Shown here piece after piece: positions 43,224-50,675 of a stretch of DNA of 64,000 nucleotides (positions are counted from its first letter, which is position 1; the number at the start of each line of letters is the position of its first letter). The DNA is taken from assembly GCA_016722025.1 (NCBI GenBank), contig JADKGZ010000021.1, positions 1 through 64,000 of the forward strand, read 5' to 3'. Position numbers and translations under genes: made by a program. A model generated the notes under the pieces. The model saw only the letters and a program-made list of their open reading frames with translations, made no database searches and was not told where the DNA came from. This stretch comes from Acidimicrobiaceae bacterium (lineage in GTDB: Bacteria; Actinomycetota; Acidimicrobiia; Acidimicrobiales; Ilumatobacteraceae).

Positions 43224-43910
43224 GTGGCCGCGTCGCCTGCCTCCAAGAACGCCGTCCGCCGATGGGGGGCAGGAACAGCGGCGATCGCCCGCGCCCTGAT
43301 TGCTGCGAAGGAGCCGCTGACCGGCGTGGCGCTGGCCGAAGCGGTCGGGGTCAGCCAACCGCGAGCGTCGCAGGTCATCCGGCAGCTGGCGGAGCAAACG
43401 GCGGTACGAGCCACGGATGATGGGTACGTCGGTCGATCAGCGAAGCTGCTCGACCTGTACGAGCGGCGCGCTCGCCCAGCGCTCGTACAGGCCGAGTCGT
43501 TCTGGTACAGCACGCGGCCCCTGTCAGATCAGGCGGCTCGAGTCCTTCGCCTGGCGCGTGTCACCACGACCGACGTTGCCTTCTCGGCCGACCTTGGGCC
43601 GGATCTGCTGGTGCCATGGCGGCACCCCACACTCGCAGTCGTCTACGCGAGCGGGGCGTTGGACCTGAGCGACGCCGGGTTCGTGCAGGCAGAAGGCCGC
43701 CCAGACGCGAGTGTCATCGTGCGCTGGACGACCGACCGGACGCTGCTCGCTCCGGCCCCTCCTTGGCCGAGAGTCGTCGACGACATCCCACTGACCGACC
43801 CGACTCAGCAATGGTGGGACCTGATTGATCTCGGTGGCGAGGACCGCCGAGAGGCCGCCGATCGACTGCGCGCCGCGATCGTTGGCCACACGATTCCGGG
43901 TGGAGCATGA
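43224..43910 (+). CDS. AbiEi-like antitoxin/transcriptional regulator
   Basis: A 228-aa protein from GTG 43224; an upstream in-frame GTG at 43182 would fall inside the operator and is less likely. The N-terminus has a winged helix (PLTGVALAEAVGVSQPRASQ). The C-terminal half ends in LTDPTQQWWDLIDLGGEDR followed by an EAADRL helix, typical of AbiEi-like antitoxins. It overlaps the next gene by 4 bp (ATGA). Likely roles are repression at the 11-bp inverted repeat and neutralisation of the partner nucleotidyltransferase. Confidence 0.75.
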   Translation: MAASPASKNAVRRWGAGTAAIARALIAAKEPLTGVALAEAVGVSQPRASQVIRQLAEQTAVRATDDGYVGRSAKLLDLYERRARPALVQAESFWYSTRPLSDQAARVLRLARVTTTDVAFSADLGPDLLVPWRHPTLAVVYASGALDLSDAGFVQAEGRPDASVIVRWTTDRTLLAPAPPWPRVVDDIPLTDPTQQWWDLIDLGGEDRREAADRLRAAIVGHTIPGGA

Positions 43911-44740
43911 GCCCAGCGAGGGTCGGGCTCGCCAGCCTCTCCGCGGCGATGGACGGTGGGTTCACCGCGATCGCAGACGTCAGCGAGGCGATGTCGGTCG
44001 CCGGGGCCGAGGGCGACTACCGGCTGATCGGTGGCGTGACCGTGATGCTGCACATCCAACGACTCGGACTCGACCTCCCGCTGCGAGCGACGGGCGACGC
44101 GGACTTCGGCGTCCCACCGCACGTGCTCCGTCGACCCGACCTCGTTCAGGCGATCGAGCGCCTCGGCTACCACAAGGTCTTCGGCAACCGATGGGAACGG
44201 CAACTCGATGAGCGCCGAGTCGCGGCCGTCGACTTGCTCGTGCCTGCGTACCGCTCGCGTGCCCGCGACACGGTCACGGTAGGAGATGTCGTGACAACCG
44301 AGGTGCCGGGCCTCGCCGAAGCACTGCGCCGGCAGGCCATCAAGGTCGACGCTGAGCTTCGACTCACGGACGGCACCCGACTCGGGGCGACCGTGGTGCT
44401 ACCCGACGCGATCGGGACCCTGGCCATGAAGGCACTCGTCCGGGGAGTGCGCACAGAGTGGCGAGACGCCGAGGACCTTTGGCGCTGTCTCGAGATCGCC
44501 GCCGCCGAGGGCGTCGAGCCGTCCGATTTCGATCACAGCGCAACGCTTCGCGATCTGCGCCTGGTGTTGTGGCGGGAGCTCGGACCTGGAGGCGCTGCTG
44601 TCGGAACCCTGGCCGAACGCCTGCAGGACGATGCTGCGGCGCGGCTCCGCACACGCCTTCGGGCCTTGCTGGCTGAGGTCGTCGGCGAAGGAGACAGCCG
44701 ACACAACGTCTCCGGCGGCGACGGGGATTCGCCCGCGTGA
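43907..44740 (+). CDS. AbiEii-like nucleotidyltransferase toxin
   Basis: A 277-aa nucleotidyltransferase. Motifs are YRLIGGVTVMLHIQRL (GG motif) and RATGDADFGVPPH (DxD), followed by LPDAIGTLAMKALV, which fits the helical lid of AbiEii-type proteins. The type IV AbiE system stops phage growth or stabilises plasmids through modification of tRNA or other targets by the NTase. Coupled to the AbiEi-like gene by an ATGA overlap. It lies just outside attR, so it belongs to the flanking accessory zone. Confidence 0.75.
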   Translation: MSPARVGLASLSAAMDGGFTAIADVSEAMSVAGAEGDYRLIGGVTVMLHIQRLGLDLPLRATGDADFGVPPHVLRRPDLVQAIERLGYHKVFGNRWERQLDERRVAAVDLLVPAYRSRARDTVTVGDVVTTEVPGLAEALRRQAIKVDAELRLTDGTRLGATVVLPDAIGTLAMKALVRGVRTEWRDAEDLWRCLEIAAAEGVEPSDFDHSATLRDLRLVLWRELGPGGAAVGTLAERLQDDAAARLRTRLRALLAEVVGEGDSRHNVSGGDGDSPA

Positions 44741-44799
44741 GCTTGGCTGTGATGCAACCCAGCCCTGTCAGCTGCGGAGAAAGCGCCGACGGAACCTCG

Positions 44800-45609
44800 T
44801 CAACGGCCGATGGCGTTGTCGAGTAGGCGGCGATGGTCGAGCATCCACGCAGCGGCTCGGGCGCGCCAGGTAACGCCCCACAGGACTGGGAACCCATCGG
44901 CTGCGGGGCTCACGGTGTCGGGACCGACTCCGTACCCGGCCGCCTCCTCACGCGCACTGCGAATGGCGAACTCTATGAGCTTGTCCACGAAGCCGGCCCG
45001 GTCCGACCTTCCGAGTTCGTAGCCATCGACGATCAGAGCCAGTTGTCGGGCGCGGGCGGCCGCGGGCGGAAGGTCGTTCAAGTCGCCGACGTCGTCGTCG
45101 TGCAACTGCGCGTTCAACCAGCCAACTTGCGCCAGCTCCCAGTGCGCATCGACGGGGCCGGCGTTGTCCCAATCGATGAAGGCCACCGGCAGACCATCAC
45201 GGGCGAGGATGTTCCAGGGGCCGAGGTCGCCATGACCGATCACCGGGGCGTGGCCAGGCAACGTGCGAGCGAACCACGGCCGCCACACCACTTCGGTTGG
45301 CGGCACGAACGATGCCGTCGCGTGGTGCAGTCGTCGAAGCAGGTGCCCAACCTGCCACGCGGCCTCGTCCGACCACGCCTTGGGCTGAGGGCTCTCACCG
45401 TCGATGAACCTGAGCTGCTCACGCCCGTCTGCCGCGAAGCCACTGCCCACCGGACACGGCGCGGCGTCGAAGCCGGCTCGACGCAGGTGCACCAACAGAG
45501 CGATGACGGTCTCGCTCTGGGGCTTGGCCGATCGCAACACCACGTCGCCAGACTTACGGACGTCGGTCTGCCATCCACCCTCGAGTGGCTGTTCCACGTC
45601 ATCCTGCAC
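44800..45609 (-). CDS. APH-family phosphotransferase
   Basis: A 269-aa kinase-like protein of the aminoglycoside/choline phosphotransferase superfamily. The catalytic loop is VIGHGDLGPWNIL (Asp as base, Asn for metal) and the DFG-equivalent is VAFIDWDNAGP. The N-terminal lobe is short and the nucleotide loop is not obvious. Substrate is unknown; small-molecule kinases of this type act on antibiotics, sugars or amino alcohols. It is convergent with the AbiE-like operon. Confidence 0.8.
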   Translation of the reverse strand: MQDDVEQPLEGGWQTDVRKSGDVVLRSAKPQSETVIALLVHLRRAGFDAAPCPVGSGFAADGREQLRFIDGESPQPKAWSDEAAWQVGHLLRRLHHATASFVPPTEVVWRPWFARTLPGHAPVIGHGDLGPWNILARDGLPVAFIDWDNAGPVDAHWELAQVGWLNAQLHDDDVGDLNDLPPAAARARQLALIVDGYELGRSDRAGFVDKLIEFAIRSAREEAAGYGVGPDTVSPAADGFPVLWGVTWRARAAAWMLDHRRLLDNAIGR

Positions 45610-45761
45610 AGCACCACGATCTCACGTCCGAGACCGCTCCGTCTCCGAGGTTTCGTTGGCCAAGGCTCAGTGAGACTGGACACACCGAGGATGAGACACG
45701 GTGCCCAGAGCTGTCGCAGGAGCGCGGCCCGGTCGGCCCGGGCTGCGCGTCCGACGCGTCG

Positions 45762-46004
45762 ATGACTCTCTGCACCGTGCTCACCTTCGACGACGACCAC
45801 AAGCTCGTCGACTTCGTCTCCGACGACCGGCTGCGCTCCTCCACCGACGGCCGGACGTTCATCCGACAGCGGTGGTCGACTCCGGTCACCGACTACCGGG
45901 TCTTCGATGGCCGGCGCGTGGGTGCCCTCGGCCATGCGCGCTGGCATCCCGACGACGAACCGACCTTCGACTACCTCGAGTTCCACGTTGACGGCATCAG
46001 CTAG
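45762..46004 (+). pseudogene. C-terminal fragment of a DUF6544/DUF6920-like protein
   Basis: An 80-aa frame that matches only the end of a larger family: VLTFDDDHKLVDFVSDDR, then RQRWSTPVTDYRVFDGRRVG and DYLEFHVDGIS. Full members are around 270-300 aa and begin with a region missing here. Upstream DNA shows no continuation in any frame. I read it as a decayed remnant. The next 259 bp (46005-46263) contain no recognisable gene. Confidence 0.55.
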
Positions 46005-46263
46005 CTCGAGCCCGGTCACGCTGATCGCACGAGCGGCATGCCCGTGGTGGCACCGGATCGGTGGAGCGACGAGAAGGGAGCGTTGCCGAGCTGAACGGAC
46101 ACCCTCGACAGCGGTCATCGAGCCAGGTCGCCTGAATGCGCCTGCGACGCGACCGTGCTGCCTGCGTTGCTTCCTGTCTCGTCCGACACCACCAACACGA
46201 GCGCTGGACAGGGGTCGAAGCCCTGCGCAGCATGGCTGACGAGTGGCTGTCTACGCTGAACCG

Positions 46264-46866
46264 ATGGGCGAGCCGGCATCTGACTTCGTGGTGCTGCTGG
46301 TGGGCGGCGCGAGCGGTTCTGGGAAGACCAGTTTGGGCCAGCCGCTGGCCCGGAGGCTGGGGGTGAACCTCACCGAGGTCGACGACATCCAGATCGCGCT
46401 CGAGGCAGCGACGACCGAGCGCGACTTGCCGCTGCTGCACTTCTGGAGAAACCACCTCGACGAGTACTCCACCTGGTCCGACGACCGTCGTGTCGCGCAC
46501 CACATCCGGATCTGTCGCGAGGTGTTCCAGCCGGTGATGCGGGCGATCATCGCCGACCACCTGGCCACGGGCATTCGGGTCGTCTACGAGGGCGACTTCC
46601 TGCTCCCCGAGATGGCTTCGTTCGCGACGTACGGCGACGAGCCGAACGCCGGCAGGGTGCGAGCGCTCTTCGTGTCGGAACCCGACGAGACCCAGATCGC
46701 CGACAACTACCGGGCCCGCGAAGGCGAGGTGAAGCCCGAGCGGGCTCGGACGAGCGCGCTGTTCGACGCGTTCTTGCGTGCCGAATGCGCCCGCTACGAC
46801 GTGCCCGTCGTGCATGCACGGCCCTGGCCAAGCGTGGTCGAACGCGCCATGGCCGCTCTGCGATGA
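46264..46866 (+). CDS. P-loop kinase-like ATPase
   Basis: A 200-aa protein from ATG 46264 (46243 is an alternative). It begins FVVLLVGGASGSGKTSLG, a Walker A motif of the small-molecule kinase type, and continues with LTEVDDIQIALEA and a central VVYEGDFLLPEMAS (Walker-B-like strand). It resembles 2-phosphoglycerate kinase or zeta-toxin-like kinases, but no substrate residues can be assigned. Confidence 0.7.
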   Translation: MGEPASDFVVLLVGGASGSGKTSLGQPLARRLGVNLTEVDDIQIALEAATTERDLPLLHFWRNHLDEYSTWSDDRRVAHHIRICREVFQPVMRAIIADHLATGIRVVYEGDFLLPEMASFATYGDEPNAGRVRALFVSEPDETQIADNYRAREGEVKPERARTSALFDAFLRAECARYDVPVVHARPWPSVVERAMAALR

Positions 46867-46961
46867 CGACGCACCCTCGCTTGAATCAGTAGGTGTCCGT
46901 TCCGGGACGCAATGTTCGTCCACTGGATACCGGAACGGCATCCTCAGAGCAGATCTGACGG

Positions 46962-47150
46962 TCAGTGCTTGGTGAGCTTGTCCTTCAACTCGTCGACCAG
47001 GTCCTCGGCCTTGTCCTTGACACCTTCCAAGAACTCCTTGACCTCGCCCGCCTTCTGGTCGGCCTTGCCTTCCTTCTTCAGATCCTCGTTGTCCGTGAGG
47101 TCACCCACGGCTTGCTTCACTTTGCCCTTGAGCTGATCCTTGTTGTCCAC
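46962..47150 (-). CDS. CsbD family stress protein
   Basis: A 62-aa, highly charged, alanine/lysine-rich protein with the CsbD pattern: VDNKDQLKGKVKQAVGDLTD, then KADQKAGEVKEFLEG. GTG 47150 was chosen because AAGGGAG lies 7 bases upstream and the product has normal CsbD length; ATG 47189 would add 13 residues. CsbD proteins accumulate in general stress or stationary phase. It lies next to a 23-aa membrane peptide gene on the same strand. Confidence 0.85.
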   Translation of the reverse strand: MDNKDQLKGKVKQAVGDLTDNEDLKKEGKADQKAGEVKEFLEGVKDKAEDLVDELKDKLTKH

Positions 47151-47189
47151 GACAACTCCCTTCTCTCCTTCGGTCGCGCCCGAAGCCAT

Positions 47190-47261
47190 TCACCGGCGCA
47201 TCAACAACACGATGACGACGATGAGCAGAATGAGACCGACTGCCCCTCCACCGATGTACAT
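47190..47261 (-). CDS. 23-aa membrane micro-protein
   Basis: A 24-codon frame with a strong ribosome-binding site (GAGAGGAGTGACC before ATG 47261). The product starts MYIGGGAVGLILLIVVI and ends in LLMRR, that is, a single hydrophobic helix with a basic C-terminus. It is 39 bp upstream of the CsbD gene on the same strand and could be cotranscribed. Short peptides of this kind are common near CsbD-like genes in actinobacteria; the role is unknown. Confidence 0.65.
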   Translation of the reverse strand: MYIGGGAVGLILLIVVIVLLMRR

Positions 47262-47425
47262 GGTCACTCCTCTCGTGGCGAGACCGCTTGCCACATCTGG
47301 GAGATCATCATTCTGCAGCCATCTCGCTGCCGGAAGAGGCCTGCGACCTCCAGTACCATGATCGTCAGTTCGTCATCGTGTTCGTACCGCGCTGACGGCA
47401 GCGCGAGACGATAGGGGTGCTGACG

Positions 47426-47593
47426 ATGAACGACGAGCGACGATCGGGAGTCGGGTTCTTCCGTGGCCTGTTGGCGGTTCTGCGCGGCATTGCTCATGCC
47501 TTCGGAACGGTGCTCGGCCTGTTCGGACGCGGCCTCTCGGCGGTCACCCGCCGCTCACGACACACGACAGGCGACGGACCTCAGGACAGCTGA
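47426..47593 (+). CDS. Small amphipathic/membrane-associated protein
   Basis: A 55-aa frame: charged N-terminus (MNDERRSGVG), one hydrophobic stretch (FFRGLLAVLRGIAHAFGTVL) and a basic C-terminus. The Shine-Dalgarno is weak. It is divergent from the CsbD group and may belong to the same stress cluster. Evidence is limited to composition and position. Confidence 0.4.
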   Translation: MNDERRSGVGFFRGLLAVLRGIAHAFGTVLGLFGRGLSAVTRRSRHTTGDGPQDS

Positions 47594-47685
47594 GAGGCTG
47601 TTGCAGCCGCCCGGCCGAGGGCGACGTGCCAGCCCGCGAATGCGCTTGGCGATCGGGCGGGCAAAGGGTTCATAGAGTCTCGGGG

Positions 47686-48394
47686 ATGGACGATCATCTG
47701 GGACGCGTGTACGACTCGATGGCCTCGATGTTCGAGCGGCACGCGGCCGATGGGGCGTACAACGCGCACTACGACCGGCCGGCGCTCTTGGAGCTGCTCG
47801 GTGACGTCCGCGGCAAGCGTGTGCTCGACGCCGGTTGTGGCCCGGGCTTCTACTCCGAACAGCTCATCGAGCGGGGCGCGCAGGTCGTGGCGATCGACGC
47901 GAGCGAACCCATGGTCGAGCTGGCGAGAGCGCGGCTGGGTGACCGGTGCGTCGTCCAACAGCAGATGCTCGGCGAAGCGATGCCGTTCGACGACAACAGC
48001 TTCGATGCCATCGTGTGTGCGCTGACGATCCACCACGTCGACGACCGCCACGCTGCGTTGGTCCAGCTGTGCCGGGTGCTGCGACCCGGCGGCGTGCTGG
48101 TGCTGTCGACGCAGCACCCGACGACCGACTGGTTGCACAAGGGCGGCTCGTACTTCGACGTCGTCGTGGAGACCGATGTGTGGAAGCGACCCGAAGGCAA
48201 CTGGCAGGTGAGCTTCTGGCGGGAGCCGCTGACCTCGTTGTGTGACGCCATCTTCCGCGGGCTTCTTGATCGAACGCCTCGTCGAACCACTGCCTGCAGA
48301 CTCGATGCGCGAACGGTGGCCGGAGTACCACGCCCAGCTCCTGGAGGAGCCCGGCTTCCTGCACCTGCGCCTGCTCAAACGCCCTGTCGTGTGA
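47686..48394 (+). pseudogene. Class I SAM-dependent methyltransferase, frameshifted near the C-terminus
   Basis: An intact version would be about 235 aa. From ATG 47686 the Rossmann core is complete: VLDAGCGPGFYSEQL (motif I), VVAIDASEPMVELA, FDDNSFDAIVCALTIHHV and LRPGGVLVLSTQHP. After TSLCDAIF at about 48254 the natural ending continues in the next frame as AGFLIERLVEPLP and PGFLHLRLLKRPV up to the stop at 48392-48394. One extra base or a two-base loss explains it. The cofactor-binding core is untouched. An IS481 element inserted 67 bp beyond its end. Confidence 0.7.
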
Positions 48395-48460
48395 CGCGCA
48401 GCGATCCCAAGTTGGCGACCGACCGCGCCTTCACGATCGATGCCGCCGAGCGTCTGCATC

Positions 48461-48475
48461 CTCGATCGAAGCCCG
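48461..48475 (+). repeat. 15-bp target-site duplication, left copy (right copy 50177-50191)
   Basis: CTCGATCGAAGCCCG flanks the insertion sequence on both sides, at 48461-48475 and 50177-50191. The length fits the upper range reported for IS481-family duplications, and the perfect match points to a recent insertion. Confidence 0.85.
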
Positions 48476-50176
48476 TGTCAAGCCTCGGTACCCGCTTGAC
48501 GCGGTGACTTCGGTAGCTGGTCGACAGGTCGGGTTGGGTTCAGGCGGCGTTGATTCGGCGTGGCCGGCCACCGGGGTTGGCGAGCGCACCGTGTTCGCGG
48601 GTGCGGTCGTGCTTGATCTTGTGGCGGCGGATCAGCTGTTCACCGATGGAGATCTCGAGGTGCTCGCCGACGACAGCGACTTGCACCTGGCGATGTCGGA
48701 ACTTGTTCCCGGCCCGATAGCAGGCACCGGCGAAGGAGACGTTGCCCGACGAATCGACCTTGCGAGTGACGGTCACCACCGACGCCGTCGGCCGAGCCTG
48801 GGGTTCCTTGCCGCGCACACTGCGGGTCATCCCGGCGGACTGCTTGGCCGGATCGTGCCGGCGGGCATGCGTCGCGATGAGCACGCCGCGGTGATGGATC
48901 TGCACCAGCCCGCCCTCGCAGACGACCTCGACGTTCTGCCCGGCGAGCCACACCCCGACCTTGTAGTGCGCCGAAGCGAAACTGATCGTCCCCTTCGACG
49001 CGACGCGTCGTGTCGCCGACGGCGGCATCATCCCAGCAGGATCCGCCACCGGCTCGACGGCCGGGCGTGCCGGCTCGTTGCGGGCGAGCTTGAACCGATC
49101 CCACGGTGTTGCCATCCCCAACGACTGGTGCGGACGGACATGGTTGTAGTGCTCGACCCACACATCCAACTGGGCCTGCGCATCGGCGATGTCGGCGAAC
49201 ACCTTGCCGTTCATGAACTCGACGCGCATCGTCTTGTGCCAGCGCTCGATCTTGCCGGTCGTGGTCGGCGACCGCGGCCTGGTGAGGATGTGCTTGATGC
49301 CGTTCTCCCTGCAGATCCTGTCAAACAGCACCTCACCAGTCCCAGGGCCGAAGCGGCCGGTGAACACCTTGCCGTTGTCCGTCAAGATCTCCGCCGGCAC
49401 CCCATGACGGCGCATCGCCAACGCGAGCGCATCACACGTCGGACGAGCTGTCGCCCGAGCAACGACGTGCGCCGAGATGCAGAACCTCGAGTGATCATCA
49501 ACACCCGAGACGATCTTCGCCTCGCTGCCGTCGACGAGGCGGACGCCACCAACGATGTCCATCTGCCACAACTCCATCGCCCGCGACCGCTCCCAACGCC
49601 GATAGTCGTCACGCTTCCGTTTGCGCGCTGTTGGGGTGATCAACCGGTGACGCACCAGACAGCGATAGATCGACGACAACGTCGGCAACGGTGAGACCCC
49701 TTCCTTGCCGAGCTGATGTTGGATCGTGCGCTGACCCCACCCCGGATGCTCGCGGCGGACCGTCACCACCCGCGCTTCGACCTCCGGCGTCATCTGATGC
49801 GGACACGACAACGGCTTCGCCGAACCATCCGCCAACCCGGCCAGACCCTGGGACGCGTACCTGCGCAACCACGAGTGCACCGTCTGACGCGTCACCCCGT
49901 TGCGACGGGCCACATCCGTCACCGTCGCACCCTGATGTAACACCTCGAGCACTGCCTGATATCGCTGTTCCACGACGTTGAGCTCCACCAACACCAGCGA
50001 GACCCCCTCGACCCGGACGGGCCGACACGCCCGTCACCGAGAAGGCTGGCCCACACCGGACGCGTGAAGTGTCAAGCAGCTACCGGAGTCACTGTCGCCC
50101 AGCTACCGGAGTCGCGTCCCAAAACTGTCACCCACCTACCGGAGCCACAACGTCAAGCATGAACCGAAGTCGCACA
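48476..50176 (-). mobile_element. IS481-family insertion sequence, 1701 bp, apparently intact
   Basis: Ends are TGT...ACA. The left end TGTCAAGCCTCGGTACCCGC continues CTTGACG; the reverse complement of the right end is TGTGCGACTTCGGTTCATGC continuing CTTGACG, with further matches inward to about 52 bp. It carries one full-length transposase gene on the minus strand, and a perfect 15-bp direct repeat lies outside both ends. Additional CTACCGGAGTC copies at 50075-50113 lie inside the right end and may be transposase sites. Confidence 0.88.
48540..49994 (-). CDS. IS481-family transposase (DDE, rve domain)
   Basis: A 484-aa protein from GTG 49994. The N-terminal HTH is ATVTDVARRNGVTRQTVHSWLRR, followed by an HTH_29/HTH_32 region. 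The integrase catalytic core has D in LWQMDIVGG, D in ILTDNGKVF and E in TGKIERWHKT, a full DDE triad. The C-terminal extension contains two similar small domains (GTISFASAHYKVGVWLAGQ and GNVSFAGACYRAGNKF), typical of longer IS481 transposases. No frameshift is present. Confidence 0.92.
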   Translation of the reverse strand: MLVELNVVEQRYQAVLEVLHQGATVTDVARRNGVTRQTVHSWLRRYASQGLAGLADGSAKPLSCPHQMTPEVEARVVTVRREHPGWGQRTIQHQLGKEGVSPLPTLSSIYRCLVRHRLITPTARKRKRDDYRRWERSRAMELWQMDIVGGVRLVDGSEAKIVSGVDDHSRFCISAHVVARATARPTCDALALAMRRHGVPAEILTDNGKVFTGRFGPGTGEVLFDRICRENGIKHILTRPRSPTTTGKIERWHKTMRVEFMNGKVFADIADAQAQLDVWVEHYNHVRPHQSLGMATPWDRFKLARNEPARPAVEPVADPAGMMPPSATRRVASKGTISFASAHYKVGVWLAGQNVEVVCEGGLVQIHHRGVLIATHARRHDPAKQSAGMTRSVRGKEPQARPTASVVTVTRKVDSSGNVSFAGACYRAGNKFRHRQVQVAVVGEHLEISIGEQLIRRHKIKHDRTREHGALANPGGRPRRINAA

Positions 50177-50246
50177 CTCGATCGAAGCCCGCTTGCGCGC
50201 AGGGCCGAGCCACTATCGTGACCTCGAGAGAACCGGAGGTTGAGCT

Positions 50247-50630
50247 ATGCCGATGCCCTTGTGGTGGGGACAGATCAACAAGCGGGTCTTCAACCCTCGG
50301 TCGGCGCGGAACGGCAAGTGGCAGGTGATTCGCCACGTCGGTCGCGTCTCGGGCCAGACGTATCGCACGCCGCTCGAAGCGCACCGTGTCGACGATGGGC
50401 TCATCATCATGCTGGTCTACGGATCGCGCTGCGACTGGGTGCAGAACGTGCTTGCGGCCGGCACAGCACAGCTCGAGATCGAGGGTGAGACCGTCGATCT
50501 CGTCGCACCGGAAGTCATCAGCGCCGAGCAAGCGTTCGCGCTACGACCGGTAGGCCTGAAGCGACCTCCCAAGCTCCTCAGGATCGACGAGTTCCTCAAG
50601 ATGCGACGAGCAGACGACGCACAGCAGTGA
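50247..50630 (+). CDS. Deazaflavin (F420)-dependent nitroreductase-family protein
   Basis: A 127-aa protein of the Ddn/DUF385 split-barrel family. GGAGG precedes ATG 50247. The family pattern VIRHVGRVSGQTYRTPLEA and GLIIMLVYGSRCDWVQNVLAAG is clear. Members use F420 or bind hydrophobic ligands. It lies just after the IS element and its start is undisturbed. Confidence 0.85.
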   Translation: MPMPLWWGQINKRVFNPRSARNGKWQVIRHVGRVSGQTYRTPLEAHRVDDGLIIMLVYGSRCDWVQNVLAAGTAQLEIEGETVDLVAPEVISAEQAFALRPVGLKRPPKLLRIDEFLKMRRADDAQQ

Positions 50631-50675
50631 TCACCGCGCTCGTTCGCCGCATGGCGAGACGGGCAGCACGAGCCG

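Noticed and set aside
47264..47497. 77-codon minus-strand frame ahead of the micro-protein gene
   Set aside because: It lacks a ribosome-binding site and domain pattern and overlaps the better-placed small plus-strand frame; support is too weak.
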